Shown here one piece after another: positions 1-7,398 of a DNA stretch of 17,134 nt. The position numbers were made by a program, and so were the translations under genes. Numbering within the stretch: the stretch's first letter is position 1; each line of letters begins with the position of its first letter. The DNA comes from CAZOVB01 sp964583095. Its GTDB lineage: Bacteria > Planctomycetota > Phycisphaerae > SM23-33. The DNA is taken from the NCBI GenBank assembly GCA_964583095.1, contig CAZOVB010000085.1, forward strand, positions 1-17,134. The letters run 5' to 3'. Below the pieces are notes generated by a model. That model made no database searches. It was not told the DNA's origin and saw nothing but the letters and a program-made list of their open reading frames with translations.

Positions 1-106
1 ACGGGCTCTTGTCGGGGGTGGCAATTGCCTCTGAGGCAAAGTAGAATGCCGCTTTTGCGGAAGATCATTTACCGGATAGACCGGGATAAGGAGAAGAACC
101 TTGGGC

Positions 107-952
107 ATGATTACCATCAGCGCATTCGCCGACGAAATCGGACCGGACCTGAAGCTTCAGATGGATACTTGCGAGGCAAACGGGGTCAAATGCATCGACG
201 TCCGGGGCATCGACAAGAAGAATGTTTCACAGATGAGCCTGGATGAGGTGAAGCAGTACAAGAAGCAGATGGACGACAGGGGATTCAGCGTCCCCTGCAT
301 TGGCTCGCCGATCGGCAAGATCAAAATGGATGACGACTTTGACGAACACCTTGAAGTGCTCAAACACTGCTGCGAAGTCGCACACGCCTTCGACACCAAA
401 CGTCTGAGAATGTTCAGTTTCTACCCCAGCGAGGGGAAGAAGATCCATGAAGAACGCGACGCGGTCATGGACCGCATGAGGGCGATGGTCCGGGTGGCAG
501 AGCAGATGGACGTGGTGCTCTATCACGAGAATGAGAAGGCCATCTACGGGGCCAAGCCCGAGGGCGTGAAGGATCTCTTTGCTTCCATTGAATCCGAGAA
601 CTTCAAGGGCATTTTCGATCCGGCCAACTATGTAGAGGAAGGTGTCAGACCCTATGACGACGGTTGGTGTCAGGGGCTGGCAGAGATGACCGATTTCTTC
701 CACATCAAGGACAAGGTCGCCGGGGAGAAAGCCTGCGTACCGGCCGGGGTGGGTCAGGGCCAGTTTGCCGAGATTTTCGCCGACCTGGCCAAGCGGGATT
801 TCACCGGCTACATGACGCTTGAGCCGCATCTGCGGGCGGCGGAGCAGTTCCAGGGATTCACCGGCCCGGAGATGTTCGGCCAGGCGGCAGAGGCGCTCAA
901 GAAGGTCCTTGATGATGCGGGGTTGGAGTACCGGACCTACGGAGAGATGTAG
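107..952 (+). CDS. Sugar phosphate isomerase/epimerase-like TIM-barrel protein
   Basis: The 281-residue protein opens with MITISAFADEIGPDL, the usual first beta strand of xylose-isomerase-like TIM-barrel (AP endonuclease family 2) proteins. Candidate metal and catalytic residues sit at the expected strand ends: H140-E141 in YHENE, D171 in FDPANY, H199 in FHIKDK and E239 in LEPHL. The family usually isomerises or epimerises sugars, sugar phosphates or inositols with a divalent metal; the substrate cannot be read from sequence. There is no signal peptide, so a cytoplasmic location is likely. Start choice: AAGGAG at 88-93 lies 7 nt before an in-frame TTG at 101 and 13 nt before this ATG. The ATG fits the family N-terminus, but TTG at 101 (two more residues) has the better ribosome-site spacing. 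A terminator follows the gene, so it is probably transcribed separately from the PilZ gene. The family call is secure; the substrate is unknown. Confidence 0.9.
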   Translation: MITISAFADEIGPDLKLQMDTCEANGVKCIDVRGIDKKNVSQMSLDEVKQYKKQMDDRGFSVPCIGSPIGKIKMDDDFDEHLEVLKHCCEVAHAFDTKRLRMFSFYPSEGKKIHEERDAVMDRMRAMVRVAEQMDVVLYHENEKAIYGAKPEGVKDLFASIESENFKGIFDPANYVEEGVRPYDDGWCQGLAEMTDFFHIKDKVAGEKACVPAGVGQGQFAEIFADLAKRDFTGYMTLEPHLRAAEQFQGFTGPEMFGQAAEALKKVLDDAGLEYRTYGEM

Positions 953-1006
953 CTCTGAGTCAACAGTGACGTTGCGTTCTGGAAACATTTAGAGCAAGAG
1001 TCCCCA

Positions 1007-1045
1007 GCCCTGCCTGTCGGATCGACGGGCGGGGCCTTTCTTGTA
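1007..1045 (+). terminator. Rho-independent terminator after the TIM-barrel gene
   Basis: The arms 1008-1019 (CCCTGCCTGTCG) and 1023-1034 (CGACGGGCGGGG) pair over 12 bp with two G-U pairs, and G1007-C1035 adds one more. The loop is only GAT and the run CCTTTCTTGT follows. It begins 55 nt after the stop codon at 952, so it most likely ends that transcript. It also argues against translation of the PilZ gene beginning at the GTG at 1047. Confidence 0.7.
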
Positions 1046-1166
1046 AGTGCCTTCTGGTTATTCGTTTGGGACTGTTGTACATCAAAATCCCTCCTTGGCC
1101 GCCCTTACAGGCACCGTGGTTGCAAGTTGGAGGGTAATTGGAGGTTCTGTTATCCAGGGTGCAGAT

Positions 1167-1499
1167 GTGTCGGAGAATGATCGAAGACGCTACCCGCGGA
1201 TCGACCTGAGGCTGCCGGTATTCGCCTTGCGCGCCGAAAAGCATCCGTGGCTGGAGGGAAAGACCACCGAGAATATCTCCGGTGGAGGAATGTATCTGCG
1301 CGTCGGAAGTCATGAAGCTCCCTCCGTCGGGACCCGGTGCGAGTTCCAGTTGCTCGTGGGGCCCGAGGAAGGCTATTCCGCCAAGGAGACACGTATCGTC
1401 GGCTGGGCCGAGGTGACCCGAGTGGACCCGCCCGACTCCGAAAACCTTTCGGTAGGTATCGGAATGTTCTTCCTCCAACCGCTGGCCATCGGCCTCTGA
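1167..1499 (+). CDS. PilZ domain protein (likely c-di-GMP binding)
   Basis: This is a single PilZ domain of 110 residues. Both c-di-GMP-binding signatures are present: the RxxxR loop (R7 to R11 in RRRYPR) and the D/N-x-S-x-x-G motif (N36-S38-G41 in NISGGG). The C-terminal strand GIGMFFLQP also fits the family. Stand-alone PilZ proteins sense cyclic di-GMP and bind a partner affecting motility, secretion or polysaccharide synthesis; no partner gene is adjacent. GTG at 1167 is chosen because it starts just before the RRRYPR loop. The frame stays open back to a GTG at 1047, which would add 40 residues with no resemblance to PilZ and abuts the upstream terminator. No strong ribosome site precedes either start, so the N-terminus is uncertain. 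Only the frame and domain are firm. Confidence 0.85.
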   Translation: MSENDRRRYPRIDLRLPVFALRAEKHPWLEGKTTENISGGGMYLRVGSHEAPSVGTRCEFQLLVGPEEGYSAKETRIVGWAEVTRVDPPDSENLSVGIGMFFLQPLAIGL

Positions 1500-1736
1500 G
1501 GGCTTTGGCAATCTCCCCGCGTTTCGGGCCGGGGCCGTGCGGGAATCCTCCAGAGCCCCTTCCGGACGTTACTCTTGCCCTTTCCGCCTCGCTGGGCTGC
1601 AATCCTTCCCCTCCTGTGGTAGACTGTCCCGCCCTGGCCGGCGAAGAAGCAGTGTCTCGGCGAAACAGGAAGCTCTCGGCACGGTCAGCTTCCCGTGCCG
1701 GCGGGCCCCGACGAGTCCAGAAAGAGAAAGGCGAGC

Positions 1737-2732
1737 ATGCAATACACTTCCCTGGGCAATACCGATATCGAGGTCTCCCGGATCTGCCAGGGCTGCTGGT
1801 CCATCGTTGGAGGTTTCAACTGGGGCCCGCAGGACCGCAAAGACTCCATCCAGGCCATCCGCACCAGCCTCGAAGCCGGGGTAACTTTCTTTGATACCGC
1901 ACCCACCTACGGTAGCGGCGAGAGCGAGACGCTCCTGGCAGAAGCCTTGGGCCCTGAGCGAAACAAGGTGGTCATCGCAACAAAGATTTCCCGCGACCAA
2001 CTGGCCCCTGAAAATCTGCGGCGCTGTTGTGAGGGATCGCTGAAACGACTCAATCGCGATACGATCGACCTGCTCCAACTGCACTGGCCCCATCCGGGCA
2101 TTCCGCCGGCTGAGAGTATCGGGCAGATGGAAAAGCTTCGCCAGGAAGGCAAGATTCGCGCTTTGGGCGTGAGCAACTTCGGCAAAGGGTACTTCGGCCA
2201 GGCCCTTTCAGCCGGGCAGATCGTCTCCAACCAGGTGGCGTATTCCCTGTTGTTCCGGGCCGCGGAGTTCCACGTCCAGCCCCTCTGCAAAGAAAACAGC
2301 GTGAGCATCCTCTGCTACAGTCCCATCCTCCAGGGCCTGCTGGCCGGGAAGTTCCAGAGCCCCGATGAAGTACCCGAAGACCGTGCCCGGACGCGCCACT
2401 TTTCCTCCTCTCGTCCCCAGGCCCGGCACAGCGAGGCGGGCCAAGAGCGATTGACCTTCGACACGCTTGATCGGATCGGGCGAATCTGCCGGGAGGCCGG
2501 GGTTCCCATGGCCCGGGCGGCCATGGCCTGGCTTCTCTCCCGGGATCATGTAGCGGCAGTCCTGGCCGGGGCACGAAACGCCGCCCAGGCGCTCGACAAT
2601 GCTGCTGCGGCCGAGACGGCTCTCTCCCAGGATGTCTGCCGGGCCTTGACCGACGCCACCGAAGAGCTCAAGGAGGCGATGGGGCCTGGCATCGACATGT
2701 GGCAAAGCGACAGCCGCTCCGAAAGGGACTGA
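1737..2732 (+). CDS. Aldo/keto reductase
   Basis: A full-length 331-residue NADPH-dependent aldo/keto reductase with the (alpha/beta)8 fold. The catalytic tetrad is intact: D53 and Y58 in FFDTAPTYGSGESE, K83 in ATKIS and H116 in LQLHWPHP. The GVSNF signature is at 144-148. The sequence style (MQYTSLGNTDIEVS start, DTAPTYG-GESE) resembles bacterial AKR11/YajO-type enzymes that reduce sugar-derived or general aldehydes and ketones; the natural substrate is unknown. The ATG at 1737 is preceded by an AAAGG-like site and begins exactly at the first family strand, so an open-frame extension to 1695 is discarded. Only 4 nt separate it from the next gene, so the two are almost certainly co-transcribed. 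A TAGACT -10-like box lies at 1620-1625, but no clear -35 accompanies it. Confidence 0.93.
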   Translation: MQYTSLGNTDIEVSRICQGCWSIVGGFNWGPQDRKDSIQAIRTSLEAGVTFFDTAPTYGSGESETLLAEALGPERNKVVIATKISRDQLAPENLRRCCEGSLKRLNRDTIDLLQLHWPHPGIPPAESIGQMEKLRQEGKIRALGVSNFGKGYFGQALSAGQIVSNQVAYSLLFRAAEFHVQPLCKENSVSILCYSPILQGLLAGKFQSPDEVPEDRARTRHFSSSRPQARHSEAGQERLTFDTLDRIGRICREAGVPMARAAMAWLLSRDHVAAVLAGARNAAQALDNAAAAETALSQDVCRALTDATEELKEAMGPGIDMWQSDSRSERD

Positions 2733-2736
2733 ACCG

Positions 2737-3957
2737 ATGGCGAAATCAGATGCGGCCGGCCGTCTGCAACTGCGAAGCCCCGATGCTTCCACCGACGCCT
2801 GCGACCTCTACGACCTGACAGCCAAGTGCTTCTCGGGCGCCCATGACTACTACCGGTGGACCCGAGGGGCTGGGGGGTATTTCCAGGAGGGCTTCTACGA
2901 CTGGCAGAACTCCACCGTCGGCCTGCTCGAGGGCAAGATGGTCACACACTGGGGGATCTGGGACTACTTGATGCGCATCGGCGAAGCGAAGGTTCGCGTA
3001 GCCGGCATCGGAGCCGTGGCCACCTGCGGCTTCCACCGGAAGCTGGGCTTGATGGACGTCACGGCCCGGGCGGGGATCGAGCGCGCAGCCAGGGCAGGCT
3101 ATGACCTTTCCCTCCTTTTCGGCATCGGGGATTTCTATCACAAGTTCGGCTACGTCCGCGCCTGGACGCCGACCGTGTATCGGACCGGCGTCGATAACCT
3201 GCCCCTGGACGCCGACGCCCCGGAGCCCCAGCGCGGTCCCTACGACCCGGCCGACAAGGCGATCCAGCGCATCTACAATCGCGAGCACAAGGGGCTGACC
3301 GGGTCAGCCGTTCGTCCCACCTATCAAAGTCGCATTGACTGGAAGCAGTGCGAGAGCTGGATCTGGCAGGACAAGACAGGTCGGAGCAAAGGATATCTCG
3401 TCACCGCCGAGAGGGGTGGGCACCTGCACTGTCTCGAGACCGGCGGCAAGGTTGAGACCGCCCTGGCCGTGCTTGGCAACGTCGCTCGCACGCTGGGCTA
3501 CCGGGAAGTGACCTTTCCCTCGCTGCACGAGGACCATCCCTCCGCTCACTGGCTTCGGGCCCACAACTGCACTGTCGAGCAGCAGTTCATCCGTTCGGGC
3601 GGCCCGATGATCCGCATTCTGAACCTTCGATCCATACTGGAGAAGCTCGCAGAACTCCTGGCAGCCAGGCTGCGGGAATCTGCCCTGGCCGGCTGGCAGG
3701 GCCGCCTGCTCATCTCCGACGGGAGAGAGAAGGTCGCGATCGAGTTCCACCAGCGCGGCGCAGACGTTTGCGACCGGGCCAGGGCCGACCATGCGATATG
3801 CGGGGACGATCACATCGCCCAGCTTCTGATCGGAACCGGTCAGCCGAAGGAGACGGCTGCGGCGGCGGGCATCCGGCTCTGCGGCGATGCCGGAAACCTG
3901 CTGCCGGTGCTCTTCCCTGGCCAAAAGCCGATGTTGCGCGAGTTGGACCACTTCTGA
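2737..3957 (+). CDS. Eis-like GNAT N-acetyltransferase with C-terminal SCP2-like domain
   Basis: The 406-residue protein has the three-part Eis layout. An N-terminal GNAT fold (about 10-150) contains the acetyl-CoA loop region VAGIGAVATCGFHRKLG and the GIGDFYHKFGYV segment. A second GNAT-like half spans about 165-290. A C-terminal sterol-carrier-like (SCP2/Eis) domain spans about 300-406. In characterised mycobacterial Eis the general acid is a tyrosine in the Y-x-R-[FY]-GY segment and the general base is the carboxylate of a C-terminal phenylalanine. Here Y134 fits that tyrosine and the chain also ends in Phe (LDHF). Eis enzymes acetylate multiple amines, including aminoglycosides and protein lysines; the substrate here is not known. 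The AAAGGG ribosome site lies inside the end of the aldo/keto reductase gene, 4 nt upstream, which indicates an operon and probable translational coupling. Confidence 0.85.
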   Translation: MAKSDAAGRLQLRSPDASTDACDLYDLTAKCFSGAHDYYRWTRGAGGYFQEGFYDWQNSTVGLLEGKMVTHWGIWDYLMRIGEAKVRVAGIGAVATCGFHRKLGLMDVTARAGIERAARAGYDLSLLFGIGDFYHKFGYVRAWTPTVYRTGVDNLPLDADAPEPQRGPYDPADKAIQRIYNREHKGLTGSAVRPTYQSRIDWKQCESWIWQDKTGRSKGYLVTAERGGHLHCLETGGKVETALAVLGNVARTLGYREVTFPSLHEDHPSAHWLRAHNCTVEQQFIRSGGPMIRILNLRSILEKLAELLAARLRESALAGWQGRLLISDGREKVAIEFHQRGADVCDRARADHAICGDDHIAQLLIGTGQPKETAAAAGIRLCGDAGNLLPVLFPGQKPMLRELDHF

Positions 3958-3992
3958 CCGGGGCGCGAATCACTCCAGGCCCGGGTGTCCGA

Positions 3993-4772
3993 TCAGTCGC
4001 AGCGAAGATCCTCGGGTCGATAGTGCACGCAGACCATGGTCAGACCGTCGGGGCAAGCGGTAGGCCCGCTGTCGGCCCGGTCCCCGCTGGAGAGCAGTCG
4101 ATCGATCTGCCGGGGGGTCCATCGGCCCCGGCCGATCTCGATCAGCGTCCCGGCGATGTTGCGAACCATGTGGTAGAGGAACCCGTCTCCCTGGACGGTG
4201 AAGGTCGCCATGTCGCCGATCTGGGCCACGTCGCAGCGGTAGAGCGTTCGGACGGTGTTGTCCCTCTGCTCACCGGAAGAGGCCAGGGCGGAGAAATCGT
4301 GCTTGCCGATGAGCTTGCGTCCCGCCCGCTGCATCGATTCGATATCCAGCGGCTTCCAGTAGTGATAGACCTGCCCGTTCATCGCGGCCGGGCGTGTCGG
4401 GCTGACGCAGACGCGGTACTGGTAGGTCTTGCCGATGGCTGAGAGAGACGCGTGGAAATCGTCTGGGACGCAGTTGGTCGAGCGGATCGTGATATCCGAT
4501 GGCAGGCGGGAGTTCATGGCCCGTCGCAGCCCGGTAAGCGGGACGCGGAGATTGCTGGTGTGAACGTTGGCCACCTGTCCCTCGGCGTGGACGCCGGTAT
4601 CGGTTCGCCCCGCTCCGTGTACCGTCACCGGGTGCTTGAGAACGAGCCTGGCCGCTTCCTCCACCCGAAGCTGCACCGTGTCGATGCCTTCCCGCTGTCG
4701 CTGCCATCCATGATACTTCGACCCGTCGTAAGCGATGACCAGCTTGATATTGCGCGTGGGGCCGGGGGTCAT
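3993..4772 (-). CDS. truA: tRNA pseudouridine synthase A
   Basis: TruA converts U38-U40 of the tRNA anticodon arm to pseudouridine. The 259-residue length is normal. The N-terminal strand with YDGSKYHGWQRQ, the catalytic loop GAGRTDTGVHAEGQ (nucleophile D58), the GKTYQYR segment and the GDGFLYHMVRNIAGTL core are all present. The enzyme is cytoplasmic. The gene lies 8 nt after asd on the same strand. Those 8 nt read AGCAGGAG, so the Shine-Dalgarno-like AGGAG abuts the ATG with no spacer. Efficient initiation probably depends on ribosomes finishing asd. Its 3' end faces the acetyltransferase gene across a 35-bp convergent gap with no convincing terminator. Confidence 0.96.
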   Translation of the reverse strand: MTPGPTRNIKLVIAYDGSKYHGWQRQREGIDTVQLRVEEAARLVLKHPVTVHGAGRTDTGVHAEGQVANVHTSNLRVPLTGLRRAMNSRLPSDITIRSTNCVPDDFHASLSAIGKTYQYRVCVSPTRPAAMNGQVYHYWKPLDIESMQRAGRKLIGKHDFSALASSGEQRDNTVRTLYRCDVAQIGDMATFTVQGDGFLYHMVRNIAGTLIEIGRGRWTPRQIDRLLSSGDRADSGPTACPDGLTMVCVHYRPEDLRCD

Positions 4773-4780
4773 CTCCTGCT

Positions 4781-5779
4781 CTAGAGCCGTTCGGCGATCT
4801 GCACGGCGTTCAGCGCGGCGCCCTTGCGGATCTGGTCGCCCGAGACGAACATGTCGATCCCGCGCCCGTCGGGCTGGGAGATGTCCTGGCGGATGCGCCC
4901 GACGAGGATCTCGTCCTGGTCGGAGGCCTCCAGGGGCATGGGGAAGTAGTTTCGCTTGCGGTCGTCGACAACCTTGACCCCGGGAGCCTGGGAAAGGATC
5001 TCACGAACCTGCTCCTGGCTTACCGGGGAGGTGAATTCGATGTTGATCGCCTCGCTGTGGGCCCGGAGAACCGGAACGCGAACGCAGGTGGCCGAGACCA
5101 GAATCTCCGGCTCGTGGAAGATCTTGCGCGTCTCCTGGACCATCTTGGTCTCTTCGACGTTGTAGCCGTCCTGGCCGATATCGCTGTTGTGGCAGAAGAC
5201 GTTGAACGCGGCCGGGTAGGGCAGCACCTTCGGCTGGAAGGGCTGCTTGTCGAGCATTGCGCGCGAGCCTTCTTCCAGTTCGGCCATGGCGGCGGCACCG
5301 GCCCCGCTGGCAGCCTGGTACGTGCTGACCACGATGCGCTTGATCGGGCAGACCTTCTGGAGGGGCCAGACCGGCACGTTCATGATGATCGTCGAGCAGT
5401 TGGGGTTGGCGATAATGCCCTTGTGGTTCTTGATATCCTCGGGGTTCACCTCGGGGATCACCAGGGGCGTCTCTGGATCCATGCGGAAGGCGGAGGTGTT
5501 GTCAACCACCACGCAGCCGGCCTTGACGGCCAGGGGAGCGTACTTCTTGCTGATACTCCCCCCGGCCGAGGAGAGCACCAGGTCCACGTCGCCGAAGCTC
5601 TCTTCGGTGAGTTCCTCGACGGTCAGTTCCTCACCGGCGAAGGGGATTTTCTTCCCGGCCGAGCGCGACGAAGCCAGAAGCTTCAGACTCGCCAGCGGGA
5701 AATTTCGCTGCTCGAGCAGACGGAGAAATTCGGTTCCAACAGCGCCGGTGGCGCCCATTATCGCTACGTGCCAACTCAT
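4781..5779 (-). CDS. asd: Aspartate-semialdehyde dehydrogenase
   Basis: The enzyme reduces L-aspartyl-4-phosphate to aspartate semialdehyde with NADPH, the branch point to lysine/diaminopimelate, threonine and methionine. Its 332 residues include the nucleotide-binding loop GATGAVGTEF (9-18), the active-site NPNCST with catalytic C128, the STYQAASGAG segment (152-161) and the acid/base H241 in VLRAHSEAIN. The length and motifs fit the bacterial ASADH class lacking the long Gram-negative insertion. AAGGTG precedes the ATG. A promoter-like pair lies about 54-82 bp upstream. It is followed by truA as a probable two-gene unit and is divergent from alr. Confidence 0.97.
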   Translation of the reverse strand: MSWHVAIMGATGAVGTEFLRLLEQRNFPLASLKLLASSRSAGKKIPFAGEELTVEELTEESFGDVDLVLSSAGGSISKKYAPLAVKAGCVVVDNTSAFRMDPETPLVIPEVNPEDIKNHKGIIANPNCSTIIMNVPVWPLQKVCPIKRIVVSTYQAASGAGAAAMAELEEGSRAMLDKQPFQPKVLPYPAAFNVFCHNSDIGQDGYNVEETKMVQETRKIFHEPEILVSATCVRVPVLRAHSEAINIEFTSPVSQEQVREILSQAPGVKVVDDRKRNYFPMPLEASDQDEILVGRIRQDISQPDGRGIDMFVSGDQIRKGAALNAVQIAERL

Positions 5780-5832
5780 GGTTCACCTTCTGGGGTTTAC
5801 TTATACCGCCCGGGCGGGCATTAGAGTCCGAC

Positions 5833-5861
5833 AGTGTACCCTCCGAAGCGTTTTTCGCCAA
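5833..5861 (-). promoter_or_regulatory. Putative sigma70-type promoter of asd-truA
   Basis: On the minus strand a TTGGCG -35 box (5861-5856) and a TACACT -10 box (5838-5833) are separated by exactly 17 nt, each matching four of six consensus bases. The implied transcription start near 5826 gives an asd leader of about 47 nt. This is motif matching only. Sigma70-like rules are assumed to hold for this organism. Confidence 0.5.
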
Positions 5862-5906
5862 GCGCAATCGCCCTCAATTCCTGCCCCGAGATCGGTCGAT
5901 GTACCT

Positions 5907-5912
5907 TATAAT
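5907..5912 (+). promoter_or_regulatory. Perfect TATAAT -10 element upstream of alr
   Basis: A consensus TATAAT stands in otherwise GC-rich DNA, 66 bp before the alr start codon. No good -35 hexamer lies 16-18 bp upstream (CCCCGA is present) and there is no extended -10 TG. The promoter may therefore depend on an activator. The implied transcript starts near 5919. Confidence 0.45.
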
Positions 5913-5943
5913 GAGGTCTGATGCGACAAGAACCCGCCCGAAG

Positions 5944-5965
5944 CTGCCCAGCGGGCCCTGGGCAG
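5944..5965 (+). promoter_or_regulatory. Stem-loop in the alr leader next to the ribosome site
   Basis: CTGCCCAG (5944-5951) and CTGGGCAG (5958-5965) form a perfect 8-bp stem around a 6-nt loop. The stem ends 6 nt before the GGAG ribosome site (5972-5975) of alr. Its position would allow it to modulate ribosome access or stabilise the mRNA. No U run follows, so it is not a classical terminator. Its function is unknown. Confidence 0.4.
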
Positions 5966-5978
5966 GACACCGGAGACC

Positions 5979-7208
5979 ATGAGCCAAGCCGACACCCACA
6001 GCCACGCAGAACAGAGGCGGACCGAGCCGAAAACCGATCGGCCTCGCCGGCCTGCCCGCGTCGGGCCAAAGCCCCCCCCGGGCCCCCAGGGCTACCTGAC
6101 GGCTGAAATCTCCGCCTCGGCCGTCACGAGCAACCTCGGCTGCATCCGCAGGCTCCTGCCAACGCGAACCCGCCTCTGTGCGGTGGTCAAGGCGGACTGT
6201 TACGGCCACGGGCAGGATCTGCTTTGGCGCGTACTGGCCCCCGGGGCAGACTGCCTGGCGGTCGCGACTCCCGATGAGGCACTGCACCTGCGTCAGGTTG
6301 GCTACGAGGGGCCGATTTTGATGTTCTTCAGCCCCTGTGCCCTCCAGGACAGCCGCGAGCTTTCCGGCCTGCTCAGTGAGCTTGTTGCCCGCCGCGTTAC
6401 CCTCACGCTGACATGCCCGGAGGAAATCGCCCCCGTTGCCCAGGCGGCAAAGCTCGTGGATCAGCGGGTGGATGTCCACGTGAAGATCGATACCGGCATG
6501 TGTCGCTCGGGCGTCCCGGCCCAGCGGGCAAAGGATCTGATCGATCGCATCCGGCGCACCCGGGAGCTGAATCTCCAGGGGCTCTATACGCACCTGGCCA
6601 CGGCAGATGAACCGGACACGCAGTTCGTCGACGAGCAGATACGCATCTTCCGCCGAGAGGTCGACCAGGCAGGCCAGGGGTGCCTTCTCCACGCAGCCAA
6701 TTCCGCTGCGGCGCTGGAGCTTCCCCAGACACACCTGGACATGGTCCGGCCGGGCCTGGCGATTTACGGTTACCAGCCCAGGCCCTTTTCCCCGCACAGC
6801 CAGCCGCTGAGGCCCGCTCTGCGTCTGACGGCCCGGCTGATGCAGATCAAGGACGTTCCCGCCGGCAGCCGGTGCGGATATGGCCTGACGTATCGTTTCG
6901 ACCGCGACAGCCGTATCGGGCTGGTGCCCATCGGCTACGGCGACGGCTACCTGCGATGCCTCTCCAACCAGGCGTCCATGCGCGTCTGCGGCAGCCAGGT
7001 ACCCGTGCGCGGGCGCATCAGCATGGACCAGACCATCCTGGACCTGACCGACGTTCCCGAGGCGCGGGTCGGGGACGAAGTCGAGATCATCTCCAATGAT
7101 CCCCAGGCGCCCCACAGCGTGGAGAACCTGGCCGCCCTGGCCGGGACTATTCCCTACGAAATTACATGTCTTCTGGGCCGGCGCGTTCGACGGGTTCTTG
7201 TCGACTGA
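5979..7208 (+). CDS. alr: Alanine racemase (PLP-dependent)
   Basis: Alr interconverts L- and D-alanine for peptidoglycan. The fold-type III barrel is complete. The PLP lysine is K71 in AVVKADCYGHG, followed by HVKIDTGMCRSG (167-178), the second catalytic base Y301 in RCGYGLTY, PIGYGDGY (317-324) and RISMDQ (346-351). The 409 residues include about 38 extra N-terminal residues, rich in Arg, Pro and charged residues, ahead of the usual start near YLTAEIS. No better internal start is visible, and GGAG at 5972-5975 supports this ATG, so the extension is probably real. It does not look like a signal peptide because it lacks a hydrophobic core. The gene is divergent from asd, the other visible gene with a cell-wall precursor role. 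Confidence 0.95.
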   Translation: MSQADTHSHAEQRRTEPKTDRPRRPARVGPKPPPGPQGYLTAEISASAVTSNLGCIRRLLPTRTRLCAVVKADCYGHGQDLLWRVLAPGADCLAVATPDEALHLRQVGYEGPILMFFSPCALQDSRELSGLLSELVARRVTLTLTCPEEIAPVAQAAKLVDQRVDVHVKIDTGMCRSGVPAQRAKDLIDRIRRTRELNLQGLYTHLATADEPDTQFVDEQIRIFRREVDQAGQGCLLHAANSAAALELPQTHLDMVRPGLAIYGYQPRPFSPHSQPLRPALRLTARLMQIKDVPAGSRCGYGLTYRFDRDSRIGLVPIGYGDGYLRCLSNQASMRVCGSQVPVRGRISMDQTILDLTDVPEARVGDEVEIISNDPQAPHSVENLAALAGTIPYEITCLLGRRVRRVLVD

Positions 7209-7258
7209 ACATCGGGGCCTGGCGGCGAGATCATCTGCCCGTTTTGTCCAAGGGGTAT

Positions 7259-7288
7259 TTGTCCGGCCGGAGGGGCCAAGCCTAGAAT
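7259..7288 (+). promoter_or_regulatory. Putative sigma70-type promoter of the zinc-ribbon membrane gene
   Basis: TTGTCC (7259-7264) and TAGAAT (7283-7288) are separated by 18 nt, matching four and five of six consensus bases. A start near 7295 would leave a leader of about 100 nt before the GTG at 7399. The separate perfect TTGACA at 7298-7303 has no -10 at the right distance. Confidence 0.4.
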
Positions 7289-7398
7289 GAACTGTAATTG
7301 ACACTTGCATTTACGACCGCCGCGTCGCGTAATATTGTACCGAGGCGTGCCCAACGGGCTTCGCCGCATTCCGGGCAGTGGGCAAAGGAGAATGCAGG

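Noticed and set aside
1..100. Small hairpins TTGCCTC/GAGGCAA (25-39) and CCGC/GCGG (49-60) as a terminator or operator
   Set aside because: They are short with tiny loops and have no U run. The upstream gene is not visible, so no role can be supported.
227..988. A 253-residue minus-strand frame opposite the first TIM-barrel gene
   Set aside because: It is antisense to a clear family member and has no domain signature of its own.
3958..3992. Possible bidirectional terminator between the acetyltransferase gene and truA
   Set aside because: Only imperfect CCGGG/CCCGG pairing is present and there is no T-rich tract on either strand.
5874..7310. A 478-residue open frame on the minus strand opposite alr
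   Set aside because: It is a shadow of alr, which has all its catalytic motifs. It also covers the alr promoter region and shows no domain.
7298..7335. Perfect TTGACA with a downstream TAATAT as a promoter
   Set aside because: The spacing is about 26 bp, too long for a sigma70 promoter. The TTGTCC-18-TAGAAT pair just upstream fits better.
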